Of a DNA stretch of 14,486 nucleotides, positions 6,718-13,519 are shown in pieces. Origin of the DNA: Desulfosporosinus sp. UBA4726. GTDB taxonomy: Bacteria > Bacillota > Desulfitobacteriia > Desulfitobacteriales > Desulfitobacteriaceae. The notes beneath the pieces are model-generated. The model saw only the letters and a list, made by a program, of their open reading frames with translations. It was not told the DNA's origin and did not search any database. Each line of letters opens with the position of its first letter. The stretch's first letter is position 1. The stretch lies in the NCBI GenBank assembly GCA_002404215.1, contig DHJG01000138.1:2460-16945 (forward strand), written 5' to 3'. The position numbers and the translations under genes were made by a program.

Positions 6718-7170
6718 CTATATTCCCGTCGAGCCAAATCCGCCACTCCCTCGAGGTGTATTCTCAAGCTCTGCAACCTCTTCAAATAAAGCGTGGAGAA
6801 GCGGCATAAAGAGCATCTGGGCTATTCGATCCCCTGGCTTAATTGTAATAGGTTGAGATCCCAAATTTTGCATCAACACTTGGATTTCTCCCCGGTAATC
6901 GGAGTCAATCACGCCCACGCCATTCGTCAAGCCAATTCCAGAGCGGCTAGCCAGACCGCTTCTCGCAAAAACAAGTGCGACCATATTCTGACTGGGAAGT
7001 TCGATCGCTAAACCTGTCGGAATCTTAACATTCTCTCCTGGGTTGAATGTCAATGGCTCTCTCAGATTCGCACAGAGATCGACACCAGCCGAAGCGGCAG
7101 TTGCATATGCAGGAAGGGGCAAGGAATCATTTGTTATTTTTTTTATTTTTACGATAATAGAATCTGACAC
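6718..7170 (-). CDS. dut: dUTP diphosphatase (trimeric dUTPase)
   Basis: Hydrolyses dUTP to dUMP and pyrophosphate, keeping uracil out of DNA and feeding dTMP synthesis. All five trimeric-dUTPase motifs are present in order: AGVDL, ARSGLA, GVIDSDYRGEI, GDRIAQMLF and the C-terminal P-loop-like RGSGGFGSTG. The length of 150 aa is typical. The start is GTG at 7170, preceded by GAGGAGGG with 6-nt spacing. An in-frame extension to 7263 passes through a palindromic repeat and is not coding. It is not part of the B. subtilis version of this cluster. It lies 86 nt after the M16 protease and closes with its own terminator. Confidence 0.95.
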   Translation of the reverse strand: MSDSIIVKIKKITNDSLPLPAYATAASAGVDLCANLREPLTFNPGENVKIPTGLAIELPSQNMVALVFARSGLASRSGIGLTNGVGVIDSDYRGEIQVLMQNLGSQPITIKPGDRIAQMLFMPLLHALFEEVAELENTPRGSGGFGSTGI

Positions 7171-7187
7171 CCAGGACCCTCCTCGTG

Positions 7188-7213
7188 TAGGGGCACGATG
7201 CATCGTACCCCTA
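7188..7213. repeat. 26-bp palindrome in the dut leader, REP-like
   Basis: TAGGGGCACGATG (7188-7200) is followed immediately by CATCGTACCCCTA (7201-7213), a near-perfect inverted repeat with one G-T wobble on the minus strand. It resembles the GTAGGGGC...GCCCCTAC palindromes scattered through many bacterial genomes (from memory). In the dut mRNA it would form a hairpin ending a few bases before the GAGGAGGG ribosome site. On the plus strand a T-run begins 5 nt after it. Confidence 0.5.
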
Positions 7214-7256
7214 TGATACTTTTTTTCCATAAATTGGGGAGCATAACAGCATGTCC

Positions 7257-8522
7257 CTACCAACCAGATTCGTTCAATAAATCGGATAATACAACTTCAT
7301 GCCCGGCTGGCCCTAGTGTCATTATACTAATCTTCTCCCTTTGCCAAAGGCGCTCAATCAAGCGTGAAACATCCTCTAAAGTCACCTTTTCGAGTTTTTC
7401 AATCACTTCCTCCGGCAAAAGTACACGATTATACGTAAGTTCGGTCTTCCCTAAGCGACTCATCCGGCTACTTACTGATTCCAGTCCAAGATATAAACCA
7501 CCCTTAATTTGCGCTTTTGTTCTCTCTAATTCTCCAGCCGTAATTCCCTTTTGCTTCATATCCATTAACCCTTGGAGAATACATGTAATAACTTCTTTGG
7601 TATTTTTCGGACTCGTTCCCGCATAGATCGCAAACAAACCAGTATCTACGTAAGTGGAATGATACGAATACACTGAATAGGCCAAGCCACGCTGTTCACG
7701 TATTTCCTGAAATAGCCGGGAACTTAGACCTCCGCCTAAAATATTATTGAACACGTGCATTGCATAAATATCATCATCATCTTGACCAAGACCTGGTACG
7801 CCCAAGAGGATATGCATCTGTTCTGTATCTTTCTTTTGGTAATGTTCAACAGTCTGTCCAGTGGGCGTCCCTTCAAGTACACGACGCCCCCCCCTTTCAA
7901 ACGTGCCAAATTGATCAGATAGTTTTGCGACAACATCCTCGTGCTTTATTTTGCCCGCCACAGCAATGACGACATTATCCGGTGCATAATGTTCTGAGAG
8001 GAAATGCATAATCTTTTCCCGACTTAAGCCCCTTATACTCTCCTCAGTTCCCAAGATTGGCATACCTAAAGGATGCTCATTCCACACACGTTCTGAAAAG
8101 ATATCATGGATCAATTCATCTGGCGAATCCTCATACATTTTTATCTCTTCAATGACCACATTTTTTTCTTTTTCAATTTCCTTTTCATCAAACAGAGAAT
8201 GAAAGAACATATCACTTAGCACGTCAATCGCCAGATCTAGGTCCTCATCTAAGACTTTAGCATAATAACAGGTGTATTCTTTCGTCGTAAAAGCATTCAA
8301 CTGACCACCCACGGCTTCTAAGGATTCCGCTAAGACTCGGGCTGTTCGGTGTTCCGTACCTTTAAAAAACATATGCTCCATAAAGTGTGAGATTCCCTCA
8401 TATCCTTCACGTTCATCCCGGGAACCTGCTCCCACCCAAATCCCAAAGGCCGCCGAACGAACATGTTCAATTTCTTCAGTAATAATTCTAACTCCGTTAG
8501 GTAATACCGTTTTTTGATACAA
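7257..8522 (-). CDS. M16-family zinc metallopeptidase (MlpA/YmxG type)
   Basis: Pitrilysin-family (M16B) processing-peptidase-like zinc protease of 421 aa. The inverted zinc motif HFMEH (His46, Glu49, His50) and the downstream VVIEEIKMYEDSP (Glu125/126) supply the metal ligands and the catalytic base. A central GGGLSSRLFQEIREQRGLAY segment (263-282) is typical of the C-terminal M16 domain. The start is TTG at 8522, giving MYQKTVLPNGVRI, with GAGGGAG upstream at about 9-nt spacing. It starts 6 nt after the carboxypeptidase stop, so the two are coupled. It corresponds in position to B. subtilis mlpA/ymxG. The substrate is unknown. A G8 tract (7887-7894) encodes Arg-Gly-Gly near residue 211. Confidence 0.93.
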   Translation of the reverse strand: MYQKTVLPNGVRIITEEIEHVRSAAFGIWVGAGSRDEREGYEGISHFMEHMFFKGTEHRTARVLAESLEAVGGQLNAFTTKEYTCYYAKVLDEDLDLAIDVLSDMFFHSLFDEKEIEKEKNVVIEEIKMYEDSPDELIHDIFSERVWNEHPLGMPILGTEESIRGLSREKIMHFLSEHYAPDNVVIAVAGKIKHEDVVAKLSDQFGTFERGGRRVLEGTPTGQTVEHYQKKDTEQMHILLGVPGLGQDDDDIYAMHVFNNILGGGLSSRLFQEIREQRGLAYSVYSYHSTYVDTGLFAIYAGTSPKNTKEVITCILQGLMDMKQKGITAGELERTKAQIKGGLYLGLESVSSRMSRLGKTELTYNRVLLPEEVIEKLEKVTLEDVSRLIERLWQREKISIMTLGPAGHEVVLSDLLNESGW

Positions 8523-8528
8523 TTAAAT

Positions 8529-9701
8529 TCACTCCCTCTCATTTCCTTTGCCAGTCGAAAATAAACGTTTTAAGGAACGATTTCCTAAGACTTCGTCTTC
8601 ACTGATCAGAGGAACGCTGTTTAGTTTTCGTTCCCCCAGCCAAACTTCTAAACGACCCAACCGCTCTCCTGCTCGAACCGGCAGCTTCGCAGTTTTTTCC
8701 CACACAACACGGGTTTGGAGTTTCTGGCGTTCCACTTTAGAAAGGCTGACATCTATTGGCTCATTAATAAAAACAGGGACTGATTTTGTTACACTTGGAA
8801 ATTCCGCGATAACTTGACCAACATTAGCCAGCCGAACGGTTTCTGTATTCGCAAAGCCCCACTCTAATACTTTCTTTGCATCTCCGAACCGATCGGGAGC
8901 ATTGAGAAGCACCACTAATAGTTGACGACCTTCCTTAGTTGCAGATGCAACAAGGCATTTTCCTGCTGCAGTTGTCGTCCCTGTTTTAACGCCATCTGCA
9001 TACGAATAGTTCCATAACAATTTATTCGTGTTCCTTACATCCATGAATACATCAGGCTCCAAAAAGTGAATTTCTGTTTCCTTTTGACGGGTAATGGATG
9101 CAAACTGGGGAATCTGTAAACCATGGCGAGCCATTAAGGCTAGATCATAGGCCGTGGTGTAATGCTCTTTACGTGGCAAGCCATTTGTATTCTCAAAGTT
9201 GGTATCTTGTGCTCCAAGAGCGAAAGCTTTCCGATTCATCAGTTCAACAAACTGTTCTTCAGTTCCCGCGATGTGCTCAGCAATTGCTACGCAGGCATCA
9301 TTCCCTGATCTGATCAAAGCTCCGCTAATGAGTTCGTAGAGGGTAATCTTTTCTCCTGGATCAAGATGTAGGGTGGCTTCGCCGACGGCTGCTGCTTTCG
9401 GACTGACAGTTACAACTTCATCCGATCGCCCTAACTCAAACCCTAAAATGGCTGTCATTATTTTAGTGGTACTTGCCGGAGGGCGACGCTTATGCGCCTG
9501 TTTATCAAAGAGCACATCGCCTGTTGCCACATCCATTAATACTGCAGTATTAGCAGTGACCGTCAACGCTCCCTGAGCTACCACACCAGGTTTGGTAGCC
9601 GACTTAACAGGCGCACTGTAAACAGGGTTTGCCGATAAACTGATACTGATAATACAAAGAAAGACGCAGCACCAAGCTCGCGTCCATTTCTGCCTGATCA
9701 T
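8529..9701 (-). CDS. dacF: D-alanyl-D-alanine carboxypeptidase (DacF/PBP5 type)
   Basis: Low-molecular-weight penicillin-binding protein (peptidase S11) that trims the terminal D-Ala of peptidoglycan stem peptides. Residues 1-30 form a signal peptide (basic start, hydrophobic core, VYSA end), so it is exported. The active-site triad motifs are in order: STTK (77-80, nucleophile Ser77), SGN (132-134) and KTGT (239-242). A C-terminal beta domain of the PBP5 type follows (about 290-370). I see no strong amphipathic membrane helix at the C-terminus. The ATG has AGGTGG 4 nt upstream. The gene lies 24 nt after the deacetylase gene and 6 nt before the M16 gene. The DacF name is by analogy with spore-former S11 enzymes; DacA/DacB-type roles are possible. 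Confidence 0.92.
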   Translation of the reverse strand: MIRQKWTRAWCCVFLCIISISLSANPVYSAPVKSATKPGVVAQGALTVTANTAVLMDVATGDVLFDKQAHKRRPPASTTKIMTAILGFELGRSDEVVTVSPKAAAVGEATLHLDPGEKITLYELISGALIRSGNDACVAIAEHIAGTEEQFVELMNRKAFALGAQDTNFENTNGLPRKEHYTTAYDLALMARHGLQIPQFASITRQKETEIHFLEPDVFMDVRNTNKLLWNYSYADGVKTGTTTAAGKCLVASATKEGRQLLVVLLNAPDRFGDAKKVLEWGFANTETVRLANVGQVIAEFPSVTKSVPVFINEPIDVSLSKVERQKLQTRVVWEKTAKLPVRAGERLGRLEVWLGERKLNSVPLISEDEVLGNRSLKRLFSTGKGNERE

Positions 9702-9725
9702 CTAACCACCTCATTTTCTAATTCC

Positions 9726-10481
9726 TCATGAGGTAGTATTTCCGATCTGGTCAAATGTTATTAATCCATCGATAGTTTGTAACACAAATCCTTCTTGGGT
9801 CAATTGGTGGAGAATGACGGGCAAGGCTTTAACTGTATTCTCTTTTGGATGCATTAAGACAATCGCACCGGATTTATTCGGTTTAATACCATACTGAATA
9901 GCTGGGTTAAGAATACGTTTCGCGATAATCTCTGGCGTACTATCTGCCCGCCAATCGACAGTATCCAATGTCCAGAGAATGGTCTGATAACCCAATTCAT
10001 CAGCTGCTTGTAGTCCTGTAACACCCTTTTCGCCATAAGGTGGCGCGTAAAAACGTGTTTTACGCCCAATAATTTCGTTAATAATATTTTCTGTCTTTTT
10101 AATCTCTTCCTTATTTGCGCCTACAGAAAGCTTATCGGGATGCGGGTGAGAATATCCATGATTTTCAATTTGGTGACCTTTGCTTGCCATTAATTTCAAT
10201 AATTCTGGATGTTTCTTGGCCCAACGCCCGGTAACAAAAAAGGTCGCCTGTGTCTTGTTCTTTTCTAATGCATCCAATATCGGCGGAATATATTCTTCGC
10301 CCCAATCCACGTTAATCGTCAAAGCCATAACTTTCTGATCGGTTTTGATCTTTTCAATTGGCTTTGAGACCGTAGCATTCGATACCATGATCCATTTTTC
10401 TGTAATGATCCCAACAAATAATAGCAGGAAAATCCCAACTAACGAAAGTACTCGTCGCGAGATTTTTAAATTAATGAACAT
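9726..10481 (-). CDS. YlxY-type polysaccharide deacetylase-like sporulation protein
   Basis: A 251-aa protein with a single N-terminal membrane anchor (about 11-29) and an extracytoplasmic NodB-like domain (about 50-245). Motif 2 is intact as NHGYSHPH (His108, His112), motif 4 as DTVDW (173-177) and motif 5 as VLMH (208-211). Motif 1, normally TFDDG, reads TINVDWG (55-61), and motif 3 has APPYG in place of RPPYG. The general base and metal aspartates are thus shifted or lost, so catalysis is doubtful. The ATG at 10481 has AAGGGGGG 8 nt upstream; the longer open frame to 10529 is not supported. Its place between pnp and the protease matches B. subtilis ylxY. A lone TATAAT (10548-10553) lies upstream without a good -35. 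Confidence 0.88.
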   Translation of the reverse strand: MFINLKISRRVLSLVGIFLLLFVGIITEKWIMVSNATVSKPIEKIKTDQKVMALTINVDWGEEYIPPILDALEKNKTQATFFVTGRWAKKHPELLKLMASKGHQIENHGYSHPHPDKLSVGANKEEIKKTENIINEIIGRKTRFYAPPYGEKGVTGLQAADELGYQTILWTLDTVDWRADSTPEIIAKRILNPAIQYGIKPNKSGAIVLMHPKENTVKALPVILHQLTQEGFVLQTIDGLITFDQIGNTTS

Positions 10482-10574
10482 CCGAATCGCCCCCCTTCCT
10501 TTAACATTTATGCGAAGAGGGGGCCTCACAGACTGATCAGCCTTTAGATTATATTGGGATTTCCTACAAAAAGA

Positions 10575-12722
10575 TTAGCGGGGGGTCGAATTTTCATTAC
10601 GTTCATTTGGCATAGCATCTTTACGAGAAAGATTTAAGCGCCCTTGTTTGTCAATGGCAGTTGCTTTGACCATGATTTCATCCCCAGCCTTCACGATGTC
10701 TTCCACTTTTTCGACGCGTTCATGGGCTAATTGAGAAATATGGACTAATCCTTCTTTACCAGTCAGCCCCAAGACTCCGGGAATGACTTCCACGAATGCT
10801 CCAAAGTCCATAACCCGTGTGACTTTACCCTTATAGATTTTACCGACTTCCACTTCCTGAGTTAGGGCTTGGATAATCTTTAAGGCCTGATCGCCGCCGT
10901 CCCCGCCAACAGACGATATAAAGACTCGACCGTCATCCTCTATGTCTATCTTGACTCCCGTTTGCTCAACGATCTTCTTAATTGTTTTTCCGCCAGGTCC
11001 GATAACATCCCGAATTTTATCGGGATTAATTGATGCTGTGATAATTCTAGGCGCATAAGTAGAAAGTTGGGCGCGTGGTTTATCTATGATTTCGACCATT
11101 TTACCTAGGATAAAAAGCCGTCCTGCTTTGGCTTGGGTCAGGGCTTTCAATAAAATCTCTCGGGACACGCCCTTAATCTTAATATCCATCTGCAAAGCGG
11201 TGATTCCCTTGCTCGTTCCTGCCACTTTGAAATCCATATCTCCAAAATGATCTTCTAAGCCCTGGATATCCGTAAGGATGGCAATGTTATCCCCTTCCTT
11301 GATGAGTCCCATAGCAATGCCGGCTACCGGAGCTGTAATGGGAACACCTGCATCCATCATAGAGAGGGTACTTCCGCAAACTGAGGCCATCGAACTCGAA
11401 CCATTGGATTCCAAAACCTCAGAAACCAGACGAATCGTATAAGGAAATTCGTTTTCATCTGGTAGAACAGGGAGTAAAGCTCTTTCTGCTAAAGCACCAT
11501 GACCTATATCCCTTCGAGATGGTCCACGCATCATTTTGATTTCCCCAACACTATAGGGAGGGAAATTATAGTGATGTATATAACGTTTAGACCTTTCAAG
11601 ACCTAAACCATCTAATATTTGTTCATCTCTTGCGGCCCCAAGCGTTGCCACAGTGAGTACCTGAGTTTGACCCCGAGTAAAGAGCCCTGTTCCATGTGTA
11701 CGTGGCAGAATTCCTACTTCAACACTAATTGGACGAACTTCATCGACTGCCCGACCATCCGGCCGAATATGCTCATCAGTGATCAATTTACGAACAAGCA
11801 GGTGCATAGTGTCTTCCATTATCGTTTTGATTGCTTTAGTATCTTCCGGGAACTCAGCTTCGAAATGACTCAAGGCTTCCGCTTTCACTTCGTCGAGAGC
11901 ACTTTCTCGTGCTTTCTTCTCTTCTACACGAACTGCCACATCTAATTTATCATAAGTATAGGCTTTAACAGCCTCTACAATCCGGTCTTGGATTTTGGTA
12001 AGCTTTACTTCGTCTTTCTCCTTTGCTAATCCCAAAGTCAAAGCTTCCTCACGATAGTCTACTATAAATTGAGCAATCTTTTTGATTTCTGCATGTCCAA
12101 ACATGATTGCTTCCAATATTTGGTCCTCAGGTACTTCATGAGCACTGGCTTCCACCATCATAACAGCGTCTACTGTCCCTGCTACCGTCAGTAACATTCG
12201 ACTTTGTGCAGATTGTTCAATGGTTGGATTAATAATGTATTCATCTTCAACAAGTCCAACTGTAACAGCAGCAATAGGACCTTCAAAAGGTACGTTCGAT
12301 ATGGTCAACGCGGCAGATACCGCGTTAATTGCTGTGATATCTGTGGCACAGTCTTGATCAACCGACATAACGGCTGCGACTACTTGGACTTCATTGCGAA
12401 AGCCTTGCGGAAATAACGGGCGAATTGGACGGTCAATTAAACGAGCAGATAGAGTAGCCTTCTCACTGGCCCTTCCTTCGCGTTTAATAAATCCGCCTGG
12501 AATTTTACCTGCGGCATACATACGTTCTTCAAATTCAACGGTCAAGGGGAAAAAATCGATTCCCTCTCGAGGTACACCACTGCATGTAGCAAACGCAGAA
12601 ACCACAGTATCCCCATAACGAAGAAAAACCGCACCTCCCGCTTGTTTACCAATTTTCCCGGTTTGGAAAGTCATTGTTCTCCCACCAACCGAAAGTGATT
12701 TTTCAAGTATTTCTTGTTTCAC
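10575..12722 (-). CDS. pnp: Polyribonucleotide nucleotidyltransferase (PNPase)
   Basis: 3'-to-5' phosphorolytic exoribonuclease of RNA turnover, active as a trimer in the cytosol. The 715-aa protein has two RNase PH domains joined by an all-alpha segment, then a KH domain with GPGGK at 575-579, then an S1 domain (about 625-703) ending in GRLNLSRKDA and a short polar tail. FEERMYAAGKIPGGF and IKREGR (64-84) are typical of RNase PH domain 1. The start is GTG at 12722, with AAGGAGG 7 nt upstream. The S1 loop reads VEVIPGVLGLTGKEGLVHIS, about six residues longer than the usual VEVLPGKEGLVHIS. A 380-nt non-coding leader separates it from rpsO. Confidence 0.97.
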   Translation of the reverse strand: MKQEILEKSLSVGGRTMTFQTGKIGKQAGGAVFLRYGDTVVSAFATCSGVPREGIDFFPLTVEFEERMYAAGKIPGGFIKREGRASEKATLSARLIDRPIRPLFPQGFRNEVQVVAAVMSVDQDCATDITAINAVSAALTISNVPFEGPIAAVTVGLVEDEYIINPTIEQSAQSRMLLTVAGTVDAVMMVEASAHEVPEDQILEAIMFGHAEIKKIAQFIVDYREEALTLGLAKEKDEVKLTKIQDRIVEAVKAYTYDKLDVAVRVEEKKARESALDEVKAEALSHFEAEFPEDTKAIKTIMEDTMHLLVRKLITDEHIRPDGRAVDEVRPISVEVGILPRTHGTGLFTRGQTQVLTVATLGAARDEQILDGLGLERSKRYIHHYNFPPYSVGEIKMMRGPSRRDIGHGALAERALLPVLPDENEFPYTIRLVSEVLESNGSSSMASVCGSTLSMMDAGVPITAPVAGIAMGLIKEGDNIAILTDIQGLEDHFGDMDFKVAGTSKGITALQMDIKIKGVSREILLKALTQAKAGRLFILGKMVEIIDKPRAQLSTYAPRIITASINPDKIRDVIGPGGKTIKKIVEQTGVKIDIEDDGRVFISSVGGDGGDQALKIIQALTQEVEVGKIYKGKVTRVMDFGAFVEVIPGVLGLTGKEGLVHISQLAHERVEKVEDIVKAGDEIMVKATAIDKQGRLNLSRKDAMPNERNENSTPR

Positions 12723-12949
12723 AATGGAACCTCCTTAAAACTTTTCAATCCTTCTATATCAACTTGTTTCCACTTCGACATATTATTATTATTTCCTGCA
12801 AATAGCATAAAAAAACTCTTCTTAATAAGAATCTTGCTTAAACCATCAAACTTTGTGTCTATTTTCCAAAACTCAGCCTCAAATAAGCGCGTTAAGACTC
12901 GAACAGACGTCCCCAGCCATGGATGAGTTGTATTTTCTGATAAAGATAA

Positions 12950-12986
12950 CTTGGCTGGCGCCAAGCCGCAGGCGCCGGCGACCGCC
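12950..12986. repeat. GC-rich cluster of overlapping palindromes
   Basis: Thirty of 37 bases are G or C (81%), in an otherwise AT-rich gap. It contains CTTGGC/GCCAAG with a 4-nt loop (12950-12965), TGGCGCCA (12956-12963), two GGCGCC copies (12957 and 12971) able to pair across 8 nt, and GGCG/CGCC (12977-12986). Several alternative hairpins are possible in the pnp mRNA leader. Confidence 0.6.
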
Positions 12987-12995
12987 TAGTTGCGC

Positions 12996-13020
12996 TTATA
13001 CCACCCGAATTATGCCACCC
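12996..13020 (-). repeat. Tandem GGGTGGYATAA direct repeat
   Basis: The minus strand reads GGGTGGCATAA (13020-13010), three bases, then GGGTGGTATAA (13006-12996): two 11-mers differing at one base, with a 14-bp period. They lie at the predicted 5' end of the pnp leader. They could be a protein-binding site or overlapping -10 elements. Confidence 0.45.
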
Positions 13021-13024
13021 AAAA

Positions 13025-13053
13025 CTTATACTTTCTGTATAGGTACTAGTAAA
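13025..13053 (-). promoter_or_regulatory. Candidate pnp promoter
   Basis: The minus strand shows TTTACT (13053-13048), a 17-nt spacer and TATAAG (13030-13025), which match the -35 at 4/6 and the -10 at 5/6. It sits right behind the rpsO terminator and overlaps its T-tract. It would give a leader of nearly 300 nt. Confidence 0.35.
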
Positions 13054-13083
13054 ATAAAGAAGCGGATCATTTTGATCCGCTTC
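13050..13083 (-). terminator. Strong intrinsic terminator of rpsO
   Basis: GAAGCGGATCA (13059-13069) and TGATCCGCTTC (13073-13083) form a perfect 11-bp stem with a 3-nt loop. On the minus strand it is followed by TTTATTTTA. It lies 19 nt after the rpsO stop codon, so rpsO is probably largely monocistronic. Confidence 0.9.
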
Positions 13084-13102
13084 TGATTGCTTGTTCTGTG
13101 AG

Positions 13103-13369
13103 TTATTTCCGCAGACCGAGTACAGAAATAAGATTGCGATAACGGTCAAAATCAACATTTTTCAAGTACGTCAATAATGCACGTCTCGAACCAACCATTT
13201 TCAAGAGACCACGACGGGAATGGTGGTCTTTCTTATGCGTCTTAAAGTGTTCAGTTAAATACGTAATCCGTTCAGTGAGAAGCGCTACTTGTACTTCCGG
13301 AGACCCTGTGTCCCCTTCTGTTCGTGCATGCTTTAGGATAATCTCTTGCTTTCTCTCAGGTGTCATCAT
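13103..13369 (-). CDS. rpsO: 30S ribosomal protein S15
   Basis: Primary 16S rRNA-binding protein of the small-subunit platform, 88 aa. Family-diagnostic segments are MMTPERKQEII at the start, GDTGSPEVQVALLTERI (19-35), HKKDHHSRRGLL (45-56) and GSRRALLTYLK (60-70), ending in ISVLGLRK. The start at 13369 (the first of two ATG codons) has GGAGG 8 nt upstream. An upstream open extension to 13429 would run through this site and the structured leader. It lies between ribF and pnp as in B. subtilis, but has its own promoter, leader and terminator. Confidence 0.97.
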   Translation of the reverse strand: MMTPERKQEIILKHARTEGDTGSPEVQVALLTERITYLTEHFKTHKKDHHSRRGLLKMVGSRRALLTYLKNVDFDRYRNLISVLGLRK

Positions 13370-13397
13370 AATAAATTCCTCCATTTTTTTTGTAATT

Positions 13398-13447
13398 CCC
13401 AACTGCCCAGGTTGACGTTGGAGACTCACTCAAGCCGAGTCAGTGGG
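13398..13447 (-). promoter_or_regulatory. Structured rpsO leader, possible S15 autoregulatory site
   Basis: An outer helix can form between 13398-13405 (CCCAACTG) and 13441-13447 (CAGTGGG), with one bulged base. Inside it are a hairpin ACTC/GAGT (13424-13427 with 13437-13440) and a short CCA/TGG helix (13407-13409 with 13419-13421). This three-way-junction-like layout directly before the ribosome site resembles the S15-binding leaders known in Firmicutes. The fold was paired by eye. Confidence 0.4.
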
Positions 13448-13466
13448 ACCTCATAGTTCCTAAAAT

Positions 13467-13495
13467 AGTATACATGGTAAAAATGTTTTTGTAAA
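13467..13495 (-). promoter_or_regulatory. Candidate sigma-A promoter of rpsO
   Basis: The minus strand shows TTTACA (13495-13490), a 17-nt spacer and TATACT (13472-13467), each 5/6 to consensus. The start would be near 13460, giving a leader of about 90 nt. A short AAAGTG/CACTTT hairpin (13493-13508) overlaps the -35 and may be a weak ribF terminator. Confidence 0.65.
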
Positions 13496-13519
13496 GTGGC
13501 GACACTTTTGCCCATGCTC

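Larger units (their letters stand above)
12723..13049 (-). other. Long structured pnp leader region
   Basis: This stretch between the rpsO terminator and pnp has no convincing gene. In transcript order it holds a candidate promoter, a direct repeat, a GC-rich palindromic cluster, an AT-rich part with a weak TTCTT/AAGAA hairpin followed by T7 (around 12811-12831), and the pnp ribosome site. An open frame of up to 81 codons (12964-12719) ends with TGA overlapping the pnp GTG as GTGA. Its best small start, ATG at 12807, gives 29 codons with only a weak upstream site. I read the region mainly as a regulatory leader. Confidence 0.5.

Noticed and set aside
7171..7263. N-terminal extension of dUTPase to 7263
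   Set aside because: Encoded by a palindromic repeat region; the GTG at 7170 has GAGGAGGG at correct spacing and gives the usual length.
7887..7894. G8 tract in the M16 protease gene as a phase-variation site
   Set aside because: Shorter than the dapG tract and in an ordinary Arg-Gly-Gly loop; no sign of frame disruption.
10482..10529. Longer start for the deacetylase-like protein
   Set aside because: The additional 16 residues cover the AAGGGGGG ribosome site and put extra residues ahead of the membrane anchor.
11619..11945. Plus-strand open frame of 108 codons opposite pnp
   Set aside because: Antisense to conserved pnp; Cys/Phe-rich composition typical of a shadow frame.
12990..13020. 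T-box riboswitch, because of GGGTGGTA
   Set aside because: The TGGTACC core is TGGTATA here, no matching antiterminator/terminator pair follows, and pnp is not a T-box-type gene.
12892..13158. Minus-strand open frame of 88 codons overlapping the 3' end of rpsO
   Set aside because: Runs through the rpsO terminator and the GC-rich palindromes, overlaps rpsO in another frame and has no ribosome site.
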